A stretch of DNA of 12,056 nt, taken from the NCBI GenBank assembly GCA_041672395.1, contig JBAYZS010000064.1, forward strand, positions 1 to 12,056, read 5' to 3'. Position 1 is the stretch's first letter; each line of letters opens with the position of its first letter. A program made the position numbers and the translations under genes. Positions 1 to 6,678 of this stretch are shown piece after piece. The notes beneath the pieces are model-generated. The model made no database searches, was not told the DNA's origin, and saw only the letters and a program-made list of their open reading frames with translations. The DNA is from UBA5287 sp041672395. Its GTDB lineage: Bacteria > Bacteroidota > Bacteroidia > Bacteroidales > Dysgonomonadaceae.

Positions 1-987
1 ATAGGTGTCTTGACGGATACCGTCGACACCTGAATATTCTATCCACCAAATACTGTTCTGGATAAGGTATTTAGCTACGTGACGGTTACGCTGATTCAAG
101 TCGGGCATAGTGGGAACAAACCAGCCATCGGTCATTTTTTTCTTATCGTATTCTGATGCATATGGATCAAAATACATTTCTTTCATATGTGAAGTTTGAA
201 CATATTTATCGAGGTTGTTGAACCAACCTTTTGATGGTACATCTTTCATCCAGGGATGATCACTCCCACAATGGTTGAAGATCATATCCATTACGACTTT
301 CAACCCTTTTTCATGTGACTGCTCAATCAGTTTAGCGTAGTCTTGGTTTGTACCGAAACGTGGATCAACGCGGTAATAGTTTGTGGTTGCATAACCGTGG
401 TATGAATCATCTTTCATATCGTTTTCCAGAACGGGATTCAACCAGATTGCTGTGACTCCCAGATCAGAAAGATAGTCAAGATGATCGGATATTCCTTTCA
501 GATCTCCACCGTGACGGGCGTTAGGGTTTTCTCTGTCTACTTTGTAAGGCATGTTCATATCTATCTGATCATTAGATGGATCACCATTCGCAAAGCGGTC
601 GGGCATTATCAGATAAAGCACGTCTGATGAGTCAAAACCTTGAATGTTTTTTCTTTTAGGATCGCGTGATTTTAGCTCATAATTATAGGTTATCTTTTTC
701 TTTCCGTTGGTGAACACAATATCAAACATCCCGGGTTTACCGCTTGCAATGTCCAGATAGATAAGTTGGTAGTTCGGACTGGTCAGTCGTACTACTTCTT
801 TTATCGTTATATCTTTTGTCGAAAGGGTGGGTGTGAACTCGGCAATGTTTTCACCATGAACCATTAATTGCAATTCTGTTTCTTCCATTCCACTCCACCA
901 GAAAGTAGGGTCGACATTTATTTGCTGAGCTTGCATTGCCCATATTGAGGCTAATGTAAAGAATAAGAGTGTAATAAGTTTATTCAT
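1..987 (-). CDS. GH13 neopullulanase/cyclomaltodextrinase-like alpha-glucan hydrolase (SusA-like), C-terminus cut by window edge
   Basis: Minus-strand frame from ATG at 987, open to base 1 (329 codons), so the C-terminal part lies outside the window. Residues 1-20 look like a type I signal peptide (hydrophobic LLFFTLASIWA, likely cut after MQA) with no lipobox, which suggests a periplasmic enzyme. Residues about 22-100 resemble the N-terminal beta-domain of cyclomaltodextrinases. The GH13 barrel follows: GVTAIWLNP at 197-205, region I with D234, N238 and H239, the neopullulanase-type signature MPDLNQ at 294-299, and region II GIRQD with R325 and the expected nucleophile D327. The general acid Glu and the last catalytic Asp are beyond the edge. 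The family cuts alpha-1,4 (sometimes alpha-1,6) bonds of maltodextrin, pullulan or cyclodextrin; B. thetaiotaomicron SusA is the model. It is the last visible gene of the operon and lies 274 bp after the GH53 gene. The family call is firm; exact substrate is not. Confidence 0.93.
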   Translation of the reverse strand, partial: MNKLITLLFFTLASIWAMQAQQINVDPTFWWSGMEETELQLMVHGENIAEFTPTLSTKDITIKEVVRLTSPNYQLIYLDIASGKPGMFDIVFTNGKKKITYNYELKSRDPKRKNIQGFDSSDVLYLIMPDRFANGDPSNDQIDMNMPYKVDRENPNARHGGDLKGISDHLDYLSDLGVTAIWLNPVLENDMKDDSYHGYATTNYYRVDPRFGTNQDYAKLIEQSHEKGLKVVMDMIFNHCGSDHPWMKDVPSKGWFNNLDKYVQTSHMKEMYFDPYASEYDKKKMTDGWFVPTMPDLNQRNRHVAKYLIQNSIWWIEYSGVDGIRQDTY

Positions 988-997
988 TTTGTTTTTA

Positions 998-1261
998 TCT
1001 AATTTGTTATCCTATGATGAACAAGTCGGTCTCAAACTTGTCTAAGCCATAATTACCAACTTCTTTATCTAATAATTCTATGATGAATAAGTCGATACGA
1101 AACTTGCCTAATTCACAAATACTAACTTTATTTTCTAATGATCCAATGATGTAACGAGTCAATGCGAAACCTCCTGAACATTATATCTCATATTGGATTC
1201 ATATATGAACACATCAACCGATAGAAAGTACGAAACATAATTTAAATCATGTCTCACAATT
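998..1261. repeat. Degenerate tandem repeat, period about 66 bp, four copies, between the GH53 and GH13 genes
   Basis: Four copies are anchored by the core cgaaac (tcaaac in the first) at 1032, 1098, 1165 and 1231, so spacing is 66, 67 and 66 bp. Copies 1 and 2 match at about 47 of 66 positions by hand alignment, sharing tatgatgaa, aagtcg and aaacttg. Copy 3 keeps tctaatgatc, atgatg and gcgaaac. Copy 4 keeps only tacgaaac and a tctca segment. In copies 1 and 2 the minus-strand RNA could form a small hairpin (ACAAGT/ACTTGT in copy 1, AAGT/ACTT in copy 2). All reading frames contain stops, so it does not look coding. No -7 box for the GH13 gene was found in this gap. Confidence 0.75.
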
Positions 1262-2299
1262 TTAATCTATAAAAGCATCCAGTGCTTTGATCGGGCGACC
1301 GTCATCACCCCATGCACTGAGAGAATAATGACTCCAGGAGCGGGCTCCCTGTGGTTCCCAGTAAAATACACCTAGTCCGTCACTTTTGGGAACATCTTTT
1401 ACTTTTTGAATGACTGCGAGTAGCATATCATAGGTGTTTTGAGGTTTGTTGTCTTCACCTCCTATTTCTACTACCATTACTTCTTTTTTGTAACGACTGG
1501 CCATATTTTTCAGATTAAAGCCCAGGTCGTCAATTATTTCTTTGTAATCGGGTTTTCCTTCTAACCAATAGGGATAAAAAGACATTCCGATGATATCATA
1601 TTTTACACCGTACAACTCTGCATTATCAAACCACCAGCGAAAACGGTCGTTGTTATTGCCTTGATCCACATGAAGTATCACTTTTGTATCGGGATTAACT
1701 CCCTTTACAGCATCATACCCCTGATTAATAAGTTGTGCCAACTGTGGCCAGTTGTCGGTGTGTCCTTCGGGATAAATCATCCCTGAAGGAATCTCATTTC
1801 CTATCTGTACCCATTCGGATGTAACACCTGCATCCTTCAATGCGATCATTACTCCTTTGGTGTAATAGTATATAGCATTTTTTAATTGGTTGAAGTCAAA
1901 GCCTTCCCAATCTTTGGGTTTGTTCTGTTTGCCTGGATCTGCCCAACTATCGCTGTAATGAAAGTTGATCATTACTTGCATTCCCCAATTTTTTGCTCGT
2001 TTGGCCATCGCAACGGTCTCTTCTTTGCTGCAGTGCCCACTTTGAGGATCAGTTGATGGATTTACCCATGTGCGTAGCCGTATGGCGTTGATACCGTGAT
2101 CTTTGAGTATCTTGAAACAATCTTCTGTCTCCCCATTGTCGTTGTAAAAGATATAACCTTCGGCCTCCATCTGAGGAAGCCAACTTATATCTGCACCACG
2201 AGCAAATGAATTATCGACCTTCTTTTCTTCTTGTACTTGCTGACATAAGAGTAGGAAGATCGTTATGAGAGATAGACTGATAATGATTGTTTTTTTCAT
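1262..2299 (-). CDS. GH53 arabinogalactan endo-beta-1,4-galactanase, probable surface lipoprotein
   Basis: A 345-residue protein, full length for GH53. The fold signature starts at GADISWLPQMEAEGY (35-49) and continues through KILKDHGINAIRLRTW (63-78), NFHYSDSWADPGKQNKPKDW (112-131) and GNEIPSGMIYPEG (167-179). The catalytic acid/base is expected to be E169 in VQIGNE and the nucleophile E278 in VVEIG. Family members hydrolyse internal beta-1,4-galactosyl bonds of galactan side chains of pectin (type I arabinogalactan). The N-terminus is a signal peptide with cysteine 19 followed by QQVQEE, which suggests a lipoprotein exported to the surface, although LLLC has an unusual leucine at -1. The C-terminal strand departs from the common GH53 ending: YWEPQGARSWSHYSLSAW replaces the usual segment with W and NQALFD, so specificity may be shifted. 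It follows the SusE/F genes after a 72-bp gap with a strong hairpin. Confidence 0.93.
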   Translation of the reverse strand: MKKTIIISLSLITIFLLLCQQVQEEKKVDNSFARGADISWLPQMEAEGYIFYNDNGETEDCFKILKDHGINAIRLRTWVNPSTDPQSGHCSKEETVAMAKRAKNWGMQVMINFHYSDSWADPGKQNKPKDWEGFDFNQLKNAIYYYTKGVMIALKDAGVTSEWVQIGNEIPSGMIYPEGHTDNWPQLAQLINQGYDAVKGVNPDTKVILHVDQGNNNDRFRWWFDNAELYGVKYDIIGMSFYPYWLEGKPDYKEIIDDLGFNLKNMASRYKKEVMVVEIGGEDNKPQNTYDMLLAVIQKVKDVPKSDGLGVFYWEPQGARSWSHYSLSAWGDDGRPIKALDAFID

Positions 2300-2312
2300 C
2301 GTTGATACTTTT

Positions 2313-2320
2313 CAAAGCTA
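2313..2320 (-). promoter_or_regulatory. Possible -7 box in front of the GH53 gene
   Basis: The minus strand reads TAGCTTTG, a full match to the Bacteroides TAnnTTTG -7 consensus, directly after the hairpin and U-tract at 2324-2360. No TTTG is found at the usual -33 distance, and the start codon at 2299 would leave a leader of fewer than 15 nt. It may be chance. Confidence 0.25.
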
Positions 2321-2323
2321 AAA

Positions 2324-2360
2324 AGAGTCAAAAAAGCACAGCTGTATGGCCGCGCTTTTT
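2324..2360 (-). terminator. Intercistronic hairpin with U-tract between the SusE/F-like and GH53 genes
   Basis: On the minus strand AAAAAGCGCGGC and GCTGTGCTTTTT pair over 12 bp (two G-U wobbles) around the loop CATACA, and the transcript continues with a run of T. The form is that of an intrinsic terminator. Inside an operon it more likely acts as a partial terminator or RNA-end stabiliser, lowering enzyme expression relative to the binding proteins. The run of A on the other side makes it potentially bidirectional. Confidence 0.7.
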
Positions 2361-2371
2361 TATGTGAGGTT

Positions 2372-3799
2372 TTATTGTTTTACCATTGTTGCCTTAAACT
2401 GTTTAGCGTCAGATAAATCTAGGGTAATCTTGTAAGTACCCGCCTCAGTAATAGAGACATTGTCTCCACCGTAACCAAGATTACTCAGGGCTCCGCCAAG
2501 ATTGATATCCCAACCGTTATTGGCGCGGAATTTAAATTCACCGACCGATAGTGATGTTGTGACAGACCATAGGCCTGTTGCCGTATCAAAGCTCATAGGG
2601 GTGGAGGTGTCCCAACCGCCGGTTGTTGCGTTACCAATCAATCCCCATTCGGTTTTCACCATTGTATATTTGTATGGTGCACCTGAGAGATCTGCAGTTA
2701 ATTTGTAGTAACCAGCTTCGTTAACCTTCATGTTACCACCATCCGTAGAGAGGGTTCCTTCACCGGCGTCACCATAATTTGTACCGTCCCAACTGGGTTC
2801 AGATGTGAACTTGAATTCAGTGCCTGCGGCGCTAAAGTACACATATCCATCATAAATGAAGTCGAAATTGCGACTGTAGAGTGTGGGGGCTGTTGCAGGA
2901 CTCCATCCTTGGTGACCTCCTGGAACATAGAGTGTTAGATTCATCTCGCCAATGATTTCAATAGAATAGGTATACTCCATCATGTTAAGGGTTATTTTTA
3001 CCCATCCTGGTTCTGTAACACGCATTGCTTGCGCATCTTTAAGCATGATGTTGCCGGACAATTCAGTATTTCCATCGATTGGGTTACCTAATACACCATC
3101 CCAAGAAGCGGCTTCTTTACTTGATTTTGGTACAATCTTGAAATATCCGTTGACGTTCTCTACCAAAATAGTGAAGTACGGATCTTCATAGACATCTTTT
3201 CCACTGTGGTTGAATTTATAAGCATCAAGATTTTCAATGTTCCATCCATTGATATCCCCAATTATATAATACTCTGTCTCGATTACAGGACCAACTGGTG
3301 TCACGGTAATAGGACCAAATGCTACTGGATCGGGCATTAGAGAAGATGATGTGCCGTCAACAATATAATAAGTAGCACGTAAATGGATTGTTCTTGCATT
3401 TGGTGCTTTTCCGTATAGGCTTTTTACAATCTCATTCAAATCAACAGCACTAACTGATGCAATATTTTGATTGCTAACTGAAGATAATGCTACTGTTGAT
3501 GCGAAGTCGGCTGTTTTGGAAGCTTCGATAATGAATTTCACGGTTGCACCTTCGGCCAATGCTGGTGTAGCAGTTGTTTTAATGGCCTCAAATTTAGTTT
3601 CATTCTCCAGATTTTCTTCTGATAAAACTACTGCTGAACTTAGTCCTGATCCTAAAGTAAAGGTAAAACCGTTTACTGATTGTTCTGCCTCCTGATCGTA
3701 TGCTTGTGGTGGAGCAGCTACATGGTCGTAGACATCTTCACATGCGCCAAAGAATAAAACTGTGAGCAGCGTTATAAAAAGATATATTTTATGATTCAT
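2372..3799 (-). CDS. SusE/SusF-family surface glycan-binding lipoprotein (three C-terminal binding domains)
   Basis: A 475-residue protein with a clean lipoprotein signal, FFGAC with cysteine 20, followed by EDVYD, which fits surface export in Bacteroidota. Residues about 40-168 resemble the Ig-like SusE N-terminal domain. Three SusE/F-type binding modules follow, at about 176-285 (starting YYIIGDINGWN), 287-383 (LYVPGGHQGWS) and 384-475 (WGLIGNATTGGWD). Each has the pattern of a Trp-rich opening, a (E/Y)FK(F/I) strand, a W-D segment and a closing (A/P)G(Y/T/W)YK-type strand. In SusE and SusF such modules bind starch through aromatic stacking; here the ligand is not proven. It has no catalytic role. 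The ATG at 3799 directly precedes the signal peptide. It is downstream of another SusE-type gene, separated by a 58-bp gap that holds a perfect hairpin. Its domain count resembles SusF more than SusE. Confidence 0.88.
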   Translation of the reverse strand: MNHKIYLFITLLTVLFFGACEDVYDHVAAPPQAYDQEAEQSVNGFTFTLGSGLSSAVVLSEENLENETKFEAIKTTATPALAEGATVKFIIEASKTADFASTVALSSVSNQNIASVSAVDLNEIVKSLYGKAPNARTIHLRATYYIVDGTSSSLMPDPVAFGPITVTPVGPVIETEYYIIGDINGWNIENLDAYKFNHSGKDVYEDPYFTILVENVNGYFKIVPKSSKEAASWDGVLGNPIDGNTELSGNIMLKDAQAMRVTEPGWVKITLNMMEYTYSIEIIGEMNLTLYVPGGHQGWSPATAPTLYSRNFDFIYDGYVYFSAAGTEFKFTSEPSWDGTNYGDAGEGTLSTDGGNMKVNEAGYYKLTADLSGAPYKYTMVKTEWGLIGNATTGGWDTSTPMSFDTATGLWSVTTSLSVGEFKFRANNGWDINLGGALSNLGYGGDNVSITEAGTYKITLDLSDAKQFKATMVKQ

Positions 3800-3815
3800 A
3801 TTGATTTTTTATAAG

Positions 3816-3845
3816 GGAAACCTCTCTCTGTTGAAAGAGGTTTCC
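3816..3845 (-). other. Perfect 10-bp stem-loop between the two SusE/F-type genes
   Basis: GGAAACCTCT at 3816-3825 is the exact reverse complement of AGAGGTTTCC at 3836-3845, with a 10-nt loop. It lies between the stop of the upstream SusE-like gene and the start of the next gene. On the minus strand no U-tract follows (CTTATAAAAAAT), so it is unlikely to terminate fully; an RNA processing or 3'-end protection role is more plausible. Confidence 0.7.
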
Positions 3846-3857
3846 TGGTTAGGGCAA

Positions 3858-5021
3858 TTATTCTATTTTACCAGTGTTTTTGGTAAAGTTAATGTAAAGT
3901 TTTTGACCAGCATTTCCAGTTATCCTATCTTGGTCACCACCTGTGGCGCGAGGTACAAATATTCCATCGAAAACCAGGAATTCTGTATGCCACCACTCTT
4001 GTCCAGGCAACTTAATGCTTGCACGAACTTCACCTGTATTCGTGAAAGCTGGAGACACAAATGATGCATCTGCACCTAAGGAGAGAGCTGGTATCGTAAA
4101 ACGATATTTTTCATCAGATGTATCCAAGTTGCCTCCGGCAGTTTGTCCCTGTAGTTGTACGTGTGGTGGGAAGAAATCAACCGCGTATTCATAGGATCGT
4201 CCATTTATGGTAGAGGTAACAACCACGATATACCAACCTGGGTTACCGATGCCAATATTACCTCCTGAATCGGATGCAGCCGGATCTGCTGTACCATTTG
4301 CATTGATAGCTGTTTGTGCGAAGCCAAATTCATTACCATCCCATGATTTCGCTATGTTGAACTTGATCTGTGCATTCTCACCACCATCTGTCTGTCCAAG
4401 ATATTGTATTGCCCAGAATTTACCCGGGGTTCCATATACTGGTATCATCTTTGTGGCACCGTCCCAACTCCAATTGCCAGCAACGTTGCCAATAATGTAC
4501 ATGTTTTCAGGCATCACCATCGGGTCGAGTGCAAAATAACCTTTAACCTTAGGAAGGGTAATAATATTCGATTTTACTGCTCCGTCGTGCTTTGCATTGA
4601 GTTCAGAAGAAAGTCTCACATAGAGTGGATGCGGATCAGTAGGATAATCGTTTTCATCAGTAATACCTAGTATTCCTACTAATGCCAGCGCTAGATCGGC
4701 AGCATTGATATTGAATTTTGCTGTAGTATAAGATCCCGGAAGAGTTACTGCCTCAGAAAAGTCCTGATTAAGTGAAATTTCTACGCTATAATTTGCAACA
4801 GCTGTATACCCATAATCTGGTTGAGAGGTTATAAACTCGATTGTTTCTGTATTTTTTAAGTCGTATATCCCGGATGTATATTTCGGCACGTTTAATACAA
4901 AACTATCCGGTTGTTGTAATACAACTTTCTCATCTTCTTGGCATGACCAAAAGAGACCGAGAAAAGCTAGTAATACTATGATTTTATATGTTTTCATCAT
5001 CATTCTTTTTAATAAATTCAT
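3858..5021 (-). CDS. SusE-like outer-membrane glycan-binding lipoprotein
   Basis: A 387-residue protein. A hydrophobic stretch, IIVLLAFLGLF, leads to WSC with cysteine 27 followed by QEDEK, typical of a surface-directed lipoprotein. Residues about 35-158 fit the SusE N-terminal domain (NVPKYTSGIYDL, SVEISLNQDFS, PHPLYVRLSS). A binding module at about 172-285 (MYIIGNVAGNWSWDG, KFNIAKSWDGNEFG) and a second, less similar beta-rich domain at about 287-385 follow. The role inferred from the family is capture of glycan at the surface for the SusCD transporter. It starts 10 bp after the SusD stop, so co-translation is likely. The start is uncertain: ATG at 5021 gives MNLLKRMMMK, while ATGs at 5003, 5000 and 4997 give a shorter and equally good signal peptide; no clear ribosome binding site decides it. 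Confidence 0.87.
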   Translation of the reverse strand: MNLLKRMMMKTYKIIVLLAFLGLFWSCQEDEKVVLQQPDSFVLNVPKYTSGIYDLKNTETIEFITSQPDYGYTAVANYSVEISLNQDFSEAVTLPGSYTTAKFNINAADLALALVGILGITDENDYPTDPHPLYVRLSSELNAKHDGAVKSNIITLPKVKGYFALDPMVMPENMYIIGNVAGNWSWDGATKMIPVYGTPGKFWAIQYLGQTDGGENAQIKFNIAKSWDGNEFGFAQTAINANGTADPAASDSGGNIGIGNPGWYIVVVTSTINGRSYEYAVDFFPPHVQLQGQTAGGNLDTSDEKYRFTIPALSLGADASFVSPAFTNTGEVRASIKLPGQEWWHTEFLVFDGIFVPRATGGDQDRITGNAGQKLYINFTKNTGKIE

Positions 5022-5031
5022 TTATGACCAA

Positions 5032-6666
5032 TCAATATCCTATATTTTGCGTTAGATTCTCATTCGCACCCAAATCATCGGCCGGTATCGGAAATATATT
5101 AAAGTGCTCAGCAACGGATTTACCATCTGCTATATTACCTTTCCATGGCCAGAGATATGATGAACCCGTAAGTTTTCCAAATCGAACTAGATCGGTACGA
5201 CGTTGAGCCTCATAGAAAAATTCACGTCCTCTTTCATCCAATATATAATTCAATGTAAGTTCACCTGTTGTTATTGTTGCGGAATTATCATTAGTATATG
5301 CACGCTTTCGCAGGTTGTTCACAAGCTGTAAAGCTGTCGCAGCATCACCTCCAGTACCTCCTCTTAAGACCGCTTCTGCATAATTAAGATAGATTTCACC
5401 CAATCTGAAGAGTGGAAAGTCGGTATAAGCAATGTTACTTTCGTTGGGAGGTAAGGTACCATCACTATTTCTATTGTAGTATTTAACCACTGGAATTCCA
5501 TTGTTGGTAAATAGTGAAGGATCAGTAATTTCATAATTATCCGTTTTGTCGATACGAACCATGGAGAAACGGCTGTCAGTTTCATGTTTATATTCCCTTT
5601 CAAAGGTCTTAAGTAATGCACTAGTGGCGCGGTTACCCTGCCATGCACCAACAGCATTCACTTCAGCTTGCAAATCGGAAGGTTCTGTACTACTTAGGAG
5701 AAATGTCATTCCACCCCAAGTTTGAGTGTCTTCTCCTTCATAACGGATAGGGAAAATCATTTCAAGTGATTTGTGATTGTCAGCCTTAAAAACATTGGCA
5801 TATACAGGATCAAGTTGATAGCTTTCCGCAATCACTTTTTTGCTGTAAGTAATGCTCTCGGTATACTTTTTCACTCCTGTATAAATCTCTGAATTCAGAT
5901 ATAAACGTGAGAGAAGCGACCAATTTGCTGCTTTATGTGCACGTCCGTAATTAGATGTATCATATCCAACTATTGGGTCAAGCATATCTGTCTCACACTC
6001 AATAAGTTCTTTTTCAATATAGTCGAAAAGATCGACTGCCATTATCTGTGGAGGTAGTGTACTACCAACGGGACTATCTTCGTTCACAAAAGGAACATTT
6101 CTGAACATATCGAGAAGATAATAGTAAGATAGTGCACGCATGAAGCGAGCTTCAGCACGAAAGCTTTTAATTTTATCTTGATCGGATTGGCTTACTCCTC
6201 TGGTTGTTAACTTTTCTTGGGTAGTCTCTCTGAGTAGTGCATTTGCCAGGTTTATCTGGTAATAGAGACGATAATAAAACCCTTTAATGAAAACATTACT
6301 TGAAGTCCATGTAATGTAATTCAGGTCTGGGATACCCACATCATTCCAAGAGCTGAGTGTTTCGTCGGTAGGTAATTGTTGAAGATTCCACAGTCCTCTA
6401 AGGAAAGATGCCTGGCTACCGCCATCCACACCTGCAACATCGGGATCGCCATCGCCTCCGCTGTTACCGCTGATAGCCATACCTGCATAGATTTTGGCCA
6501 ACAGTTCCTGGTAAGGTCCTATTTCATCACCGAAAACCACCTCTGATACCAACTCCTCAGGATCGAGAGGGATAGTATTCAAATCGTCGAGGCAGGAAGT
6601 GAGTCCAGTGACCAACAAGCTGAATGCGACGATAAATAAAACTGTATATGTTTTAACTGTCTTCAT
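5032..6666 (-). CDS. SusD/RagB-like nutrient-binding outer-membrane lipoprotein
   Basis: A 544-residue protein from ATG at 6666, usual for SusD homologues. The signal peptide ends in LTSC with cysteine 25, followed by LDDLNTIPLDP, a hallmark SusD N-terminus. The middle is helix-rich (YYRLYYQINLANALLRET, FRAEARFMRALSYYYLLDMF), matching the TPR part of the fold. The C-terminal part has the conserved FPLFRLGEIYLNYAEAVLR, LNYILDERGREFFYEAQRRT and FPIPADDL segments. SusD forms the lid of the SusC porin and helps bind glycan at the surface. The reading frame could be extended by three codons to a TTG at 6675, but the ATG at 6666 gives a normal MKT start 12 bp after the susC stop and is preferred. 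Family assignment is very secure; the ligand cannot be read from the sequence. Confidence 0.96.
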   Translation of the reverse strand: MKTVKTYTVLFIVAFSLLVTGLTSCLDDLNTIPLDPEELVSEVVFGDEIGPYQELLAKIYAGMAISGNSGGDGDPDVAGVDGGSQASFLRGLWNLQQLPTDETLSSWNDVGIPDLNYITWTSSNVFIKGFYYRLYYQINLANALLRETTQEKLTTRGVSQSDQDKIKSFRAEARFMRALSYYYLLDMFRNVPFVNEDSPVGSTLPPQIMAVDLFDYIEKELIECETDMLDPIVGYDTSNYGRAHKAANWSLLSRLYLNSEIYTGVKKYTESITYSKKVIAESYQLDPVYANVFKADNHKSLEMIFPIRYEGEDTQTWGGMTFLLSSTEPSDLQAEVNAVGAWQGNRATSALLKTFEREYKHETDSRFSMVRIDKTDNYEITDPSLFTNNGIPVVKYYNRNSDGTLPPNESNIAYTDFPLFRLGEIYLNYAEAVLRGGTGGDAATALQLVNNLRKRAYTNDNSATITTGELTLNYILDERGREFFYEAQRRTDLVRFGKLTGSSYLWPWKGNIADGKSVAEHFNIFPIPADDLGANENLTQNIGY

Positions 6667-6678
6667 AATTGTCAAGTA

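Noticed and set aside
1014..1157. Small plus-strand frames starting atgatgaa in the 66-bp repeats
   Set aside because: They are 12-24 codons long, stop at different points and show no ribosome binding site; the similarity is explained by the DNA repeat.
2502..4670. Several plus-strand frames of 65-110 codons opposite the SusE/F genes, and similar ones opposite susC and susD
   Set aside because: They are antisense to well-supported lipoprotein and transporter genes, have no family resemblance and look like by-products of codon use on the coding strand.
6667..6675. TTG start extending the SusD-like protein by three residues
   Set aside because: The ATG at 6666 gives a standard lipoprotein signal peptide and normal spacing after the susC stop.
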